DNA of 64,000 nucleotides from Vreelandella lionensis (GCF_002087295.1 NZ_MWVI01000050.1:248001-312000), one strand, 5' to 3'. Numbered from the stretch's first letter, positions 30,585 through 39,315 are shown. The notes: generated by a model not told the origin, from the sequence alone. Translations and numbers: made by a program.

Positions 30585-31898
30585 ATGCGTATTTGGACCC
30601 TCGCTTGGCCCATCATTTTGTCAAATATCACCGTGCCCTTGCTGGGCCTGGTAGATACCGCTGTGGTCGGGCATCTACCCGACTCCCGCTATTTAGCCGG
30701 CGTTACCCTCGGTGCCACCCTATTTAGCTTCCTTTATTGGGGCTTTGGCTTTTTGCGCATGGGCACCACAGGGCTGGTGGCCCAGGCGATAGGGCGCGAG
30801 TCGCCTAGTGACGTGCGCAACTTGCTAGGCCAGTCGCTGATCATGGCAGGTGTCATCGGCACACTATTAATCGTGTTTGGCACACCGCTCATCTCGCTTG
30901 GCCTGTGGCTACTAGATGGCAGCGTACAGGCCACGCCGCTGGCCCGCGAGTATGCCGAGATTCGCCTCTGGTCTGCCCCTGCCGTACTGGCCAACTACGC
31001 CATTTTGGGGTGGATTTTAGGGCAGCAGAACTCCCGCGTCACGCTGATGATTCTAGTACTGACCAACAGCGTCAATATCGTGCTTGACCTATGGTTTGTG
31101 GTGGGCCTGGGGATGACCAGTAACGGCGTAGCGCTGGCTAGCGTGCTCGCTGACTACAGCGCGCTGCTGTTCGGTGGCTACTTGGTGCTGCGCCAGCTGG
31201 GGCATCTTGAAGGCCACTTTCAACGCCAGCGCCTATTGGCACTGCAGGCCTATTCGGCGCTATTTAGTGTTAATGCGAACCTGTTTGTGCGAACGCTTGG
31301 ACTACTGTTTGCCATGGCGTTTTTTACAGCGCAAGGCGCCCGTCAGGGCGATACCGTGCTCGCCGCCAATGCCGTGCTGCTGCAATTTATTATGCTGACC
31401 AGCTACGCGCTGGATGGCTTTGCCCACGCGGCTGAGTCGCTAGTAGGGCGCGCTTACGGGCGTCGCGATTGGCGAGAGTTTGCCGCCACGGTGCGGGCCA
31501 CGGCACAGTTTTCTTTCTGGACATCCGCTGCGGCGGCGCTGCTTTTTGCCCTGGGTGGTAATCAACTGATCGCAATGCTGACCGGATTGAGCGACGTGCG
31601 CGCCACCGCCGCCAGCTATTTGCCGTGGATGGTGGTCATGCCGCTGATTGCCGTCTGGAGCTACCTGCTTGACGGCGTGTTTATCGGCACCACGGCGGTA
31701 CGCGAGATGCGCAACAGCATTTTTGCGGGCCTCGCGGTCTACCTGCCTACTTGGTGTTTCTGCCAGGGGCTGGGCAATCACGGCCTCTGGCTGGCGTTTA
31801 CGCTCTTCACCCTTACCCGCTCGGCCGTGCTGATTGGCTACTACCGCCGCTACCGGCTTACCCGCTGGCGTGCGTCTTCCAGCGTTTCTCACCTTTGA
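30585..31898 (+). CDS. MATE-family efflux transporter, DinF branch
   Basis: Twelve-helix multidrug and toxin extrusion antiporter. Starts directly with the first helix (IWTLAWPIILSNITVPLLGLVDTAVVG), where the P-x-x-x-x-N and D-T-A-V-V-G elements are family marks; the second half begins near YSALFSVNANLFVRTLGL and carries ALDGFAHAAESLVGRAYG, typical of the DinF subgroup. Intact frame, 437 residues. The substrate is unknown. Only 50 bp separate it from the ferredoxin gene. Confidence 0.92.
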   Translation: MRIWTLAWPIILSNITVPLLGLVDTAVVGHLPDSRYLAGVTLGATLFSFLYWGFGFLRMGTTGLVAQAIGRESPSDVRNLLGQSLIMAGVIGTLLIVFGTPLISLGLWLLDGSVQATPLAREYAEIRLWSAPAVLANYAILGWILGQQNSRVTLMILVLTNSVNIVLDLWFVVGLGMTSNGVALASVLADYSALLFGGYLVLRQLGHLEGHFQRQRLLALQAYSALFSVNANLFVRTLGLLFAMAFFTAQGARQGDTVLAANAVLLQFIMLTSYALDGFAHAAESLVGRAYGRRDWREFAATVRATAQFSFWTSAAAALLFALGGNQLIAMLTGLSDVRATAASYLPWMVVMPLIAVWSYLLDGVFIGTTAVREMRNSIFAGLAVYLPTWCFCQGLGNHGLWLAFTLFTLTRSAVLIGYYRRYRLTRWRASSSVSHL

Positions 31899-32064
31899 TC
31901 AGCAGCGTTGAACGCCACAACGGGCAGGGCTAGCAAACTGCGCTAACGTAACGTTATGTGTAGAAGCTAAGCACTCTGCGCATTGGCCGTTGAGGGGTGA
32001 AAATTGTGCCGCACCGCCGTATATTAGCCGCGCACTTCCTAATAACGAATAAAGTGAGCACTCC

Positions 32065-33375
32065 ATGCTAAAACTCATATCAAAACCAGCAGTTAAGCTG
32101 GTCGAGCGTTATTTACCAGACCCGTATATCTTCGTTCTATTGTTGACCCTGATTGCCGCTGTGGCCGCCATTGCAGTGGAGCGTCAAACGCCCTTGGCCG
32201 TGCTGCGTATGTGGGGCGACGGTTTCTGGGGGCTACTCACCTTCTCGATGCAGATGCTGCTCGTGCTGGTCACCGGTTTTATGCTGGCAAGCTCACCACC
32301 GGTAAAACGCATTCTGCAAAAAATTGCCGGTACGGCGAAGTCACCCGGCGGCGCAATTATTCTCGTCACGCTGGTCTCTTTAGCCGCTAGCTGGATCAAC
32401 TGGGGCTTTGGCTTGGTGGTCGGTGCCCTGTTCGCCAAAGAGCTGGCGCGTGTGATTAAGGTTGATTACCGCCTGCTGGTGGCCAGTGCCTACTCGGGCT
32501 TCGTGGTGTGGCACGGAGGCTTGGCAGGCTCGGTGCCGCTGACGATTGCCACCGAAGGCCACTTCTCTGCGGACCAGATCGGCGTGATTGGCACTGGCTC
32601 GACTATTTTCGCCTTCTTCAACCTGGCCCTTGTGGTGTGTCTCTTTATCGCCGTGCCGCTGGTCAACCGTATGATGCTGCCCGATGAAAAAGACAGCGTG
32701 TACGTCGATCCCAAACTGCTCGACGACGAGCCAGAACCCGTGGGCCGTATTACTCGCCCTGCTGAAAAGCTTGAAAACAGCATGCCGCTGGCGCTGCTGG
32801 TGGGCGTGCCGGGCCTACTGTTCCTGCTGGATCACTTCCTGCTGCGCGACGGTGGTTTGAACTTGAACGTGGTGAACTTCATGTTCCTGTTCCTGGCCAT
32901 TGTGTTGCACCGCACGCCCCGTAACCTGCTCATCAGCCTGAACGAGGCCATTAAAGGCGGCGCGGGTATCGTGATTCAGTTCCCCTTTTATGCGGGCATT
33001 ATGGCGATCATGGTGCAGTCGGGCCTGGCCCAGAGCATGTCGGAGTGGCTGGTCTCGTTTGCAACCGCTAACTCGCTGCCGTTCTGGTCGTTTATTAGTG
33101 CCGGTATCGTGAACCTGTTTGTGCCTTCCGGTGGTGGCCAGTGGGCGGTACAGGCGCCGGTCATGCTGCCTGCCGCAGAAGCGCTGGGTGCCGATATTGC
33201 CCGCGTGGCGATGGCGGTGGCTTGGGGCGATGCCTGGACTAACCTGCTGCAGCCGTTCTGGGCACTGCCAGTGCTGGCGATTGCCGGCTTGAAAGCTAAG
33301 GACATCATGGGCTTCTGCCTGATCCAGCTGTTCATTACCGGTATTATCATTTCCGTGGGCTTAGTGTGGTTCTAA
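32065..33375 (+). CDS. atoE: short-chain fatty acid transporter AtoE
   Basis: Permease for short-chain fatty acids such as acetoacetate or butyrate. Signature segments: LVERYLPDPYIFVLLLTL at the N-terminus, SLAASWINWGFGLVVGALFAK, and NLFVPSGGGQWAVQAPVM near the C-terminus, all found in the AtoE/TIGR00366 family. About ten hydrophobic segments. It is not next to ato genes here, but a hotdog acyl-CoA thioesterase follows, which fits short-chain acyl metabolism. Frame intact, 436 residues. Confidence 0.92.
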   Translation: MLKLISKPAVKLVERYLPDPYIFVLLLTLIAAVAAIAVERQTPLAVLRMWGDGFWGLLTFSMQMLLVLVTGFMLASSPPVKRILQKIAGTAKSPGGAIILVTLVSLAASWINWGFGLVVGALFAKELARVIKVDYRLLVASAYSGFVVWHGGLAGSVPLTIATEGHFSADQIGVIGTGSTIFAFFNLALVVCLFIAVPLVNRMMLPDEKDSVYVDPKLLDDEPEPVGRITRPAEKLENSMPLALLVGVPGLLFLLDHFLLRDGGLNLNVVNFMFLFLAIVLHRTPRNLLISLNEAIKGGAGIVIQFPFYAGIMAIMVQSGLAQSMSEWLVSFATANSLPFWSFISAGIVNLFVPSGGGQWAVQAPVMLPAAEALGADIARVAMAVAWGDAWTNLLQPFWALPVLAIAGLKAKDIMGFCLIQLFITGIIISVGLVWF

Positions 33376-33396
33376 GCAGCTAAGCACGACGTCAAC

Positions 33397-33428
33397 GCCC
33401 GTCCCTGTGGTATCGCCTGGGGGCGGGC
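33397..33428 (+). terminator. intrinsic terminator after atoE
   Basis: GCCCGTCCC (33397-33405) pairs with GGGGCGGGC (33420-33428) with one G-T wobble, followed by ATTTTT. It lies between atoE and the thioesterase gene. Confidence 0.82.
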
Positions 33429-33452
33429 ATTTTTAATCGTAAGGTGACCTTT

Positions 33453-33998
33453 ATGTCCGACGCCTCTGCTGTACCCAATGCCCCAGACCAGGGCCTTGAA
33501 CACAGCGCCTTACCGGGCCAGCACGAGCTCTCCATGACGGTCTTGATGACGCCGGACATGGCGAACTTCAGCGGTAAAGTGCACGGCGGTGCTATTCTTA
33601 AAAAGCTCGATGAAGTCGCCTACGCCTGCGCCAGCCGCTACTCCGGCCACTACGTGGTAACGCTCTCGGTGGATCAGGTACTGTTCAAACAGCCGATCCA
33701 TGTAGGCGAGCTGGTGACGTTTCTCGCCAGCGTGAATCACGTGGGGCGCTCCTCCATGGAAATTGGCATTAAGGTAGTGGCCGAGGATATTCGCCAGAAG
33801 CTGATTCGCCATACCAATAGCTGTTACCTCACCATGGTGGCCGTGGACGCCGACGGCAAACCTGCCCGGGTGCCGCCCCTGGCGCTGGAGACCCCGCTGC
33901 AGAAGCTGCGCTTCGAAAAAGCCGCGCTGCGCAAGAAGCTACGCAAACAGGCAGAGCGTGAAGAGGAGCTGACCCAGCAGCATCACCAGCAGCGCTAA
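33453..33998 (+). CDS. acyl-CoA thioesterase, YciA-like hotdog
   Basis: Hydrolyses acyl-CoA thioesters. One hotdog domain (residues ~25-140): MTPDMANFSGKVHGGAILK, where N-x-x-G-x-x-H-G-G carries the catalytic region, then DEVAYACASRYSG and VTLSVDQVLFKQPIHVGE. A charged C-terminal tail rich in Lys, Arg and Gln follows. ATG 33453 is preceded by AAGG at 8-nt spacing; the GTG at 33444 overlaps that site. It may take its expression from its own promoter because a terminator precedes it. Confidence 0.92.
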   Translation: MSDASAVPNAPDQGLEHSALPGQHELSMTVLMTPDMANFSGKVHGGAILKKLDEVAYACASRYSGHYVVTLSVDQVLFKQPIHVGELVTFLASVNHVGRSSMEIGIKVVAEDIRQKLIRHTNSCYLTMVAVDADGKPARVPPLALETPLQKLRFEKAALRKKLRKQAEREEELTQQHHQQR

Positions 33999-34031
33999 GC
34001 GCTGCTCTACTTTCAACGACAAGGAGTCATC

Positions 34032-35036
34032 ATGCCCATCAGGCAGCGCTATCCCCACCTGCCCAAGGCCGTTGAGTATGCGCACATCGGCTGGGATCTG
34101 CTGATCCTCGCCGCCGTTATTATTAACCTTAGCCTGCTGCTGTTTGACTCGCTGTTTCTGATTGGCCCGATCAACCAAGCGATTGCCGCTATCGCGCCCG
34201 GTTTTCACCGTTTTTACGATACGGCGATTCACAGCCGATTTATTGCCATTGATTTGGTCTTTGTCAGTTTCTTTATTGCCGATGTGCTGCTGGGCTGGGC
34301 CGTGGCAATTGCCGAGCGGCGCTATCACCGCTGGTTCTTTTACCCCTTTGTGCACTGGTACGACGTACTAGGCTGCATTCCGCTCAGCGGGTTCCGTTGG
34401 CTGCGCGTGTTTCGCGTTATAGCGCTCCTGCACCGTTTGCATCGGCTGCGCTTGATTAACGTCACCCACTGGACGATCTATCAGTTCTTCGCTAAGTACT
34501 ACGATATTCTGCTGGAAGAACTCTCTGACCGTATTGCGCTACGCCTGCTGGGCAATGTTCAGGAGCAGATCGTGGCCAGCGACTCGCTCACCGAGCGCGT
34601 CATTGAGCGGGTGATCATGCCGCGTAAAACCCAGCTGATCCATGAAATTGCCGAGCGCTTGGAAGCCACGGCAGGCCGAGCCTATCAGCAAAATCGCCCC
34701 GCCATTATGGCGGCCATCGATGATCTGGTGAGCCGCACGCTGCGGGAGAGCCCGGAAATTCGACGGCTGCACCGCTTACCCATGGGGCAGACCGCGTCCA
34801 GTGCGATGCAAGCCTCGATCAGCAGCGTCGCCCAGCGGTTGGTAGATGAAATGGCCCAGGGCATGCACTCCCCCGCCTTCCGCCAGCTCGTGGAGCGCAC
34901 GGCTGAAAATGGCTTTGACAGCTGGCTAACCGTCGACGACACCAGCGCAAAAGTGACCGAGCAAGTGCTTTACGACGTACTCGAAATGCTTAAAGAGCAG
35001 GTACGCCACCAAGGCTGGAAAGACCGCTACGACTAA
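34032..35036 (+). CDS. voltage-sensor-like membrane protein without a pore domain
   Basis: Protein of 334 residues with four N-terminal hydrophobic segments arranged like S1-S4 of ion channels: S1 WDLLILAAVIINLSLLLF, S2 FIAIDLVFVSFFIADVLLG (acidic residues inside), S3 around HWYDVLGCIPL, and S4 RWLRVFRVIALLHRLHRLRL with basic residues about every third position. No pore helix or selectivity filter follows; residues ~150-334 are a soluble, mostly helical domain with ELSDRIALRLL, VERTAENGFDSWL and charged stretches. Function unknown. Starts after AAGGAG; isolated gene, convergent with the MocR gene. Confidence 0.75.
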   Translation: MPIRQRYPHLPKAVEYAHIGWDLLILAAVIINLSLLLFDSLFLIGPINQAIAAIAPGFHRFYDTAIHSRFIAIDLVFVSFFIADVLLGWAVAIAERRYHRWFFYPFVHWYDVLGCIPLSGFRWLRVFRVIALLHRLHRLRLINVTHWTIYQFFAKYYDILLEELSDRIALRLLGNVQEQIVASDSLTERVIERVIMPRKTQLIHEIAERLEATAGRAYQQNRPAIMAAIDDLVSRTLRESPEIRRLHRLPMGQTASSAMQASISSVAQRLVDEMAQGMHSPAFRQLVERTAENGFDSWLTVDDTSAKVTEQVLYDVLEMLKEQVRHQGWKDRYD

Positions 35037-36434
35037 CTAGACCGTTGCGGTTGCCAGGGGCGGCTGCTCAAGGCTCGCTCGAAGGATCACCAGCGCACGC
35101 TTGAGCGCCGTTTGGTCGGCGGCGGCCCCGATGCAAATCCGCACCGCCTGGGGTGCGGGGGCGCTGCCCACGCAGAAGGGTTCCGCGTTGGTCACTTTGA
35201 CGCCCTGCTGACTGAGCCGTTCGCACAGCTCTAGCGCCCGCACGCCATCGGGTAGCGTTAGCCATACATTGCTGCCGTTTGGCTGGCGGCTCAGCGAATA
35301 GCCCGCCAGATAGTCCGTCACGATCTGCTGGCGCGCTGCCAGCTCCTGGGTTTGCCACGCCAGCAGCTCGTGTGCGGTGGGCTGGCTCACCCAGTGGCAG
35401 ACCAAATCCACCATGAGCGGTGGCACCATCCAACTTTGAGCCCTCAATGCCGCCGCCAGCCGCTCCAACAACGCAGGCGGCGCGCGCAGCACGCCCATAC
35501 GCAGCCCGCCTGCCAGTACTTTCGCCGTGCTAAACACAAACAGCGTGCGCTCTGGCGCGAGCTGATACAGCGGCGTGCCGCGCTGTTCAACGGGTAGGTA
35601 CTGCACGCCATCCTCCAGCAGCCATATATCGTAGCGCCTTGCTAACGCCACGAGCTGCTCCCGGCGCGCTTCGCTCAGGCAGAGGCCGGTGGGGTTGTTT
35701 TGATCGGGGGTGAGGTAAATCAAGCGGGGCGGCTGGCGAGCGCACTGTGCTTCCAACGCCTCCATACACATCCCATCTTGATCAAAGGGAATGCCGACCA
35801 CCTTGAGATGCGCCTGCTGGGCTGCGCTAATCGCCCCTGGGTACGTCAGCGCATCCGCGGCGATCAGCTCCCCCGGGCGCAAAAGTGTGCCGAGCGCCAG
35901 GCTAATGCCGTGCTGCCCGCCTTGAGTAATCAGCAGTTCGTCAGCACTCAGGGTCATGCCTAACTGCGTGAGCCACTGGGAGAGATAAGCGCGGTGGTAG
36001 TCGCTGCCCTGGGAGCTTGAGTAAGCCACGCTGCGCCTGAGCGCATCCGCCGAGGTGCTTAACGCACTCAGTGCCGTGCTCATCGCCTGCTCTCGCAGGG
36101 GGTGGGGCGGCGGTAGACTGAGGCTTAAATCAATCGTGTCGTCACCGGCTTGCGTGGCAGGCTGACCGCCAAATACACGGGCTGGCCCGCGCTGTTTCAC
36201 GTAGGTGCCGCTGCCTACCCGGGCACTCACCCAGCCGCGATGCTCTGCTTCGGCATAGCCACGGGTGACCGTGCCCACGGTGACGCCTAACGCATCCGCC
36301 AATCGTCGCTGAGGCGGCAGCTTGTCATCTGGCGCTAATTCACCGCTGGTAATGGCATCACCAATCGCCTGGGCAATCGCCCGATAGCGCGGTCCGGTTA
36401 TGTGTTCAAGCGTAGGCACCCAAATTGTCATGGT
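35037..36434 (-). CDS. MocR/PdxR-type regulator (GntR HTH fused to aminotransferase domain)
   Basis: N-terminal GntR winged HTH (residues ~5-75: YRAIAQAIGDAITSGELAP, DDKLPPQRRLADALGVTVGTVTRGY) joined by a linker to a fold-type I aminotransferase domain with YLTPDQNNPTGLCLS and the PLP lysine in FVFSTAKVLAGGLRMG. Such proteins use PLP or an aldimine as effector. It is divergently oriented from a LysE-type exporter and a perfect inverted repeat overlaps its start, suggesting it controls that exporter and itself. ATG 36434 places the HTH directly at the N-terminus; 36467 is an alternative start. Confidence 0.9.
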   Translation of the reverse strand, partial: TMTIWVPTLEHITGPRYRAIAQAIGDAITSGELAPDDKLPPQRRLADALGVTVGTVTRGYAEAEHRGWVSARVGSGTYVKQRGPARVFGGQPATQAGDDTIDLSLSLPPPHPLREQAMSTALSALSTSADALRRSVAYSSSQGSDYHRAYLSQWLTQLGMTLSADELLITQGGQHGISLALGTLLRPGELIAADALTYPGAISAAQQAHLKVVGIPFDQDGMCMEALEAQCARQPPRLIYLTPDQNNPTGLCLSEARREQLVALARRYDIWLLEDGVQYLPVEQRGTPLYQLAPERTLFVFSTAKVLAGGLRMGVLRAPPALLERLAAALRAQSWMVPPLMVDLVCHWVSQPTAHELLAWQTQELAARQQIVTDYLAGYSLSRQPNGSNVWLTLPDGVRALELCERLSQQGVKVTNAEPFCVGSAPAPQAVRICIGAAADQTALKRALVILRASLEQPPLATATV

Positions 36435-36440
36435 GACAAT
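36424..36440. promoter_or_regulatory. perfect 17-bp inverted repeat over the MocR gene start
   Basis: ATTGTCATGGTGACAAT has 7-bp arms around TGG and covers the ATG at 36434. A related palindrome ACAATTGT lies at 36507-36514, just before the LysE gene. Both share the ACAAT half and are candidate sites for the MocR regulator. Confidence 0.5.
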
Positions 36441-36514
36441 AAAACCTTTGACGTGAAAATTAGCCACATTATGCTAACAAAAACGCCCACCAACAACTCA
36501 ATCATCACAATTGT

Positions 36515-37132
36515 ATGGGTACAAAAATGAATAGTGAATGGCTAATCCTTGGCCCTGCCGCGCTCTATATGATGTCGATGACGCTCACCCCTGGGCCCAA
36601 TAACATCATGCTTACCGCCTCGGGGGCTAACTTTGGCTTTCGACGTACGATGCCACATATGTGGGGGATTTTAGGAGGCTGCTTTTTACTGTTTGCCGGC
36701 ATTGCGCTGGGGTTAGGCGTACTGTTTGAACGCTTCCCGGTGGTGCAAACCACGCTGCGCTGGGTAGGGAGTGCTTATTTGCTCTACCTCGCCTGGAAAA
36801 TCGCCACCGCACCGCCGCCCAACTTACACGGTAGCCAGCACGGGGTGCCGCTGACCTTTTGGCAGGCGGCCATGTTCCAGTTCGCTAACCCCAAAGCGTG
36901 GGTGATGGGGCTGGCGCTGATGGCGGGTTTTCTACCGGAAACCGGCCAGCCGGTCATCAATGCCTTAGTACTGGCCGGGTTTGCGGAGCTAGTGGCGCTG
37001 CCCTGCATTGCGCTGTGGGCAGCGTTTGGCAGCGCCATCGGGCAGTGGATCAAAAGCGATCGAGCATGGCGCGGGTTTAACATCACCATGGGCGTACTCA
37101 CCGCCGCCTGCGTGTGGCTGATTTTGCGTTAG
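36515..37132 (+). CDS. LysE/RhtB-family amino-acid exporter
   Basis: Six-helix exporter of amino acids or analogues. The hallmark MTLTPGPNNIMLTASGANFGF (T-P-G-P-N) is near the N-terminus, followed by PHMWGILGGCFLLFAG and the conserved LRWVGSAYLLYLAWK and FQFANPKAW(V) segments. Length 205 residues is normal. A second in-frame ATG at 36527 is an equally possible start. Divergent from the MocR-type regulator, so export is probably induced by a metabolite sensed there. Substrate unknown. Its stop overlaps that of the next convergent gene. Confidence 0.92.
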   Translation: MGTKMNSEWLILGPAALYMMSMTLTPGPNNIMLTASGANFGFRRTMPHMWGILGGCFLLFAGIALGLGVLFERFPVVQTTLRWVGSAYLLYLAWKIATAPPPNLHGSQHGVPLTFWQAAMFQFANPKAWVMGLALMAGFLPETGQPVINALVLAGFAELVALPCIALWAAFGSAIGQWIKSDRAWRGFNITMGVLTAACVWLILR

Positions 37133-37467
37133 CCGCAGCGCAGCGCCTCGATCATGTCGTTGCTTTCCAAGTGAATATTAAGCCGATCATCGCGGTAGTC
37201 CATGGTCGCGGCGCTGCCGGGGCGCAGCACACGCACCTGACGGGCGCCGCTCTGCTCTTCGAGCGTCGCCATGTTGGCCTCATCAAAGGGCGCACCAATG
37301 GCATACTGCACGGCGCTGGCATCGCATGCTTGGCTAGTTGGCGCGGTTTGATCAACCGTCGGCGGGTTAGGCGCGGCAGGCTCATTGGGCGCGCTGCTAC
37401 ACCCGGCTAGCAGCATCACGGCCAGCGCACTGCCCAGACCTTTTATATGGCGCTGAGTGATGGTCAT
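37129..37467 (-). CDS. I78-family peptidase inhibitor lipoprotein
   Basis: Small secreted lipoprotein: lipobox LLAGC after a hydrophobic signal, a Pro/Ala-rich spacer (EPAAPNPPTVDQTAP), then a C-terminal I78 domain (residues ~50-112) with QYAIGAPFDEANMATL, VRVLRPGSAATMDYRDDRLN and a terminal Cys (ALRCG). I78 members inhibit serine proteases; as an outer-membrane lipoprotein it might protect the envelope, which is inference. ATG 37467 has AGGA 9 bp upstream. Followed in the opposite sense by the LysE gene. Confidence 0.85.
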   Translation of the reverse strand: MTITQRHIKGLGSALAVMLLAGCSSAPNEPAAPNPPTVDQTAPTSQACDASAVQYAIGAPFDEANMATLEEQSGARQVRVLRPGSAATMDYRDDRLNIHLESNDMIEALRCG

Positions 37468-37525
37468 CCAAAGCTTTCCTGGCGTCATTGTTTACCTCCC
37501 TCCACAAATCCCTGTCTCGATAGCA

Positions 37526-37557
37526 GTGCGGGCCAGGCATTGCTGCCTAGCCCGCAC
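37526..37557. terminator. hairpin between entericidin and I78 lipoprotein genes
   Basis: GTGCGGGC-c-AGGCA pairs with TGCCT-a-GCCCGCAC around TTGC, a 13-bp stem with one mismatch, 28 bp past the entericidin stop. No T-run follows on either strand. Confidence 0.55.
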
Positions 37558-37585
37558 ATTGCACAACAAGCCGTTAGACCGAACC

Positions 37586-37717
37586 TTAACTCGCGGCGTC
37601 CTGTACTGCTTGGCCGCCCTCTTCAACGTCTTGTCCTGCCCCTGCAATGGTGTTGCAGCCCGCTAGAGCACCCGCAGTGATGAGCAGAATAAAGCTAGTC
37701 GCCAGTAGTTTTTTCAT
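37586..37717 (-). CDS. entericidin EcnA/B-family lipoprotein (43 aa)
   Basis: Tiny lipoprotein: basic start MKKLLATSF, hydrophobic signal, lipobox ALAGC, then NTIAGAGQDVEEGGQAVQDA, the typical amphipathic entericidin tail. E. coli entericidins are an antidote/toxin pair of stationary-phase lipoproteins; only one copy is seen here, so a toxin-antitoxin role cannot be claimed. AAGGAG six bases before the ATG strongly supports the start. Too short to be found by length-based gene calling. Confidence 0.88.
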   Translation of the reverse strand: MKKLLATSFILLITAGALAGCNTIAGAGQDVEEGGQAVQDAAS

Positions 37718-37844
37718 CGTGTTCTCCTTAACAAGTCATTCAACATCGGGAAGCTCCGGCGGCAGCCTTACCGCCTGGGAGTGTTTTCAGCGTAACAGAT
37801 TTTAATAATTTCGCCTGTTTTCCCTGAGTTATCCGCTGCCTGCT

Positions 37845-38303
37845 ATGATGCTTGCCAAACCGTTTGGCTTAGGAGCACTCCGCTTGGCAACCTTTGAACT
37901 CGACCCACGCTTAGAAGCAGATACCCTACCCTTAGCGGATCTTCCGCTCTGCCGAGCGCTGTTGATGAATGACGCCCGTTATCCCTGGGTCGTGCTCGTG
38001 CCCAAGGTGGCATCGGTCAGCGAAGTGTTTGAACTCAGTCAAGAGGAGCAAGCGCAGCTCTGGCAGGAGGCCACTCAACTGGGCGCTGCCATGAAAGAGG
38101 CCTTCCAGGGCGACAAGCTCAATATCGCCACGCTGGGCAACGTGGTCAGCCAGCTACATATCCATTTAGTGGTGCGCTATACCGATGACGCTAGCTGGCC
38201 CGCGCCGGTGTGGGGCAACGGCACTCCCAAGCCTTATGAGCTCGCCCAGCAGGGGGAGCGACGGGAACAGCTGCTAGCGCAAATTGAGGGGCTGGCACTT
38301 TAG
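37845..38303 (+). CDS. HIT-family nucleotide hydrolase/transferase
   Basis: Histidine-triad protein with the motif SQLHIHLVVRY near the C-terminus, where the second histidine of H-x-H acts as nucleophile in the family; the third His of the triad is Val-Arg here, as in the Pseudomonas-type single-domain members. The N-terminal strand is FELDPRLEADT. ATG 37845 gives an unconserved leader; TTG at 37884 with GGAG upstream may be the true start. The 3' end lies opposite the reading frame of the next gene. Confidence 0.85.
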   Translation: MMLAKPFGLGALRLATFELDPRLEADTLPLADLPLCRALLMNDARYPWVVLVPKVASVSEVFELSQEEQAQLWQEATQLGAAMKEAFQGDKLNIATLGNVVSQLHIHLVVRYTDDASWPAPVWGNGTPKPYELAQQGERREQLLAQIEGLAL

Positions 38304-39309
38304 ACTTAACCGCCAGCAGCGAACCACGCGCGGGCGGCTCGTTGAGTAACGGGCCGCTGGCAGGCTGTGCCGCACCGGCCAGCGCCAAGGAAATACCCAG
38401 CGCAACAATCACTGCCCCACCGGTGAGCGCCGCCCAGCCCGCGGCTTTCTCGACCCGCTGCTGGCTCTGCTTCTGAAGCCGCTTGGTGGCCCACCCTCGG
38501 GCTACAATACTCGCCAGGGCCAGTATCGACACGGTAATGCCCGTGCCCAGCGACATCGCCACCACCGACGCGACCCCCACGTAAAATTGGCCCAAAAGGC
38601 TCGCGGCACCTAGCATCAAGATCGCTCCGCTGCAGGGGCGCATACCAATCGCCCCGACGGTCATCAAGGCCGTACGCCAATCCAACGCCTGCTCGGGTTC
38701 AAGGTGATGGGCACCGCCACAGCAGTGGGTATGGTCGTGGCTGTGGTCATGAGCATGCGTGTGCTCTACCACGGGCTTATTGCGAGCCGCGTAGGCGTGG
38801 CGCAGCTGCTTCACCGCCCGCCAGCAGAGCCAAGCCCCTAATAGCGCTACCAGCAGAAAGCTGGCCTGCTCCACCCATACCACGCTGCCCATGGCTTGAC
38901 GCGTCACCCAGCCTAGCCCGAGTACCAATACCGCCACCATCGCAATGGCCGTTACGCCCTGCAGCAGCGATGCGGCAAACGAGAGCCCCAGCGCCCGGCG
39001 AGTCGCACCGCCATGAGACGCCAAATAGGTGGCCAATACTGCTTTACCGTGCCCCGGCCCAGCGGCATGAAACACGCCGTAGGAGAAGCTCACGCCAAGC
39101 AGCGTTAGCCACGTGCCGGTGGAGGGCGTGCGTGACAACTCGGTAATCGCCAGGGTCAGGCTCCGGTGTAACTCGCGCTGCCACGTAAGTAGCTGCAGGC
39201 TGGCACCCTGTAAGTTCGCCTGTACCGCCCACACCAGCAGCGCCACGCCTAATAGCACCAGGGCACCGGTGGCCAACTGCGTCCCGTTAACAGCATTCCC
39301 CCTCCGCAC
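38191..39309 (-). CDS. NicO/RcnA-type nickel/cobalt exporter (ends uncertain)
   Basis: Metal permease with six to seven helices. Signatures: GVFHAAGPGHGKAVLATYLAS (the H-x4-G-H-G-K motif of the NicO family), a histidine-rich cytoplasmic loop HTHAHDHSHDHTHCCGGAHH, and GAIGMRPCSGAILMLG. Both ends are doubtful. The 5' end lacks a good start in frame (GTG 39309 is used here), while GGAGG with an ATG lies in another frame nearby. The 3' end overlaps the HIT gene by 113 bp antisense, whereas a shifted frame stops at 38306, just beside it. A base error at each end is plausible. Partner of the upstream DUF1007 gene. Confidence 0.8.
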   Translation of the reverse strand: MRRGNAVNGTQLATGALVLLGVALLVWAVQANLQGASLQLLTWQRELHRSLTLAITELSRTPSTGTWLTLLGVSFSYGVFHAAGPGHGKAVLATYLASHGGATRRALGLSFAASLLQGVTAIAMVAVLVLGLGWVTRQAMGSVVWVEQASFLLVALLGAWLCWRAVKQLRHAYAARNKPVVEHTHAHDHSHDHTHCCGGAHHLEPEQALDWRTALMTVGAIGMRPCSGAILMLGAASLLGQFYVGVASVVAMSLGTGITVSILALASIVARGWATKRLQKQSQQRVEKAAGWAALTGGAVIVALGISLALAGAAQPASGPLLNEPPARGSLLAVKSKVPAPQFALAAVPVAPPAGRAHKAWECRCPTPARAS

Positions 39310-39315
39310 AAAAGA

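Noticed and set aside
37586-37717. Entericidin as a toxin-antitoxin module
   Set aside because: Only one small lipoprotein is present; no paired antidote gene is visible.
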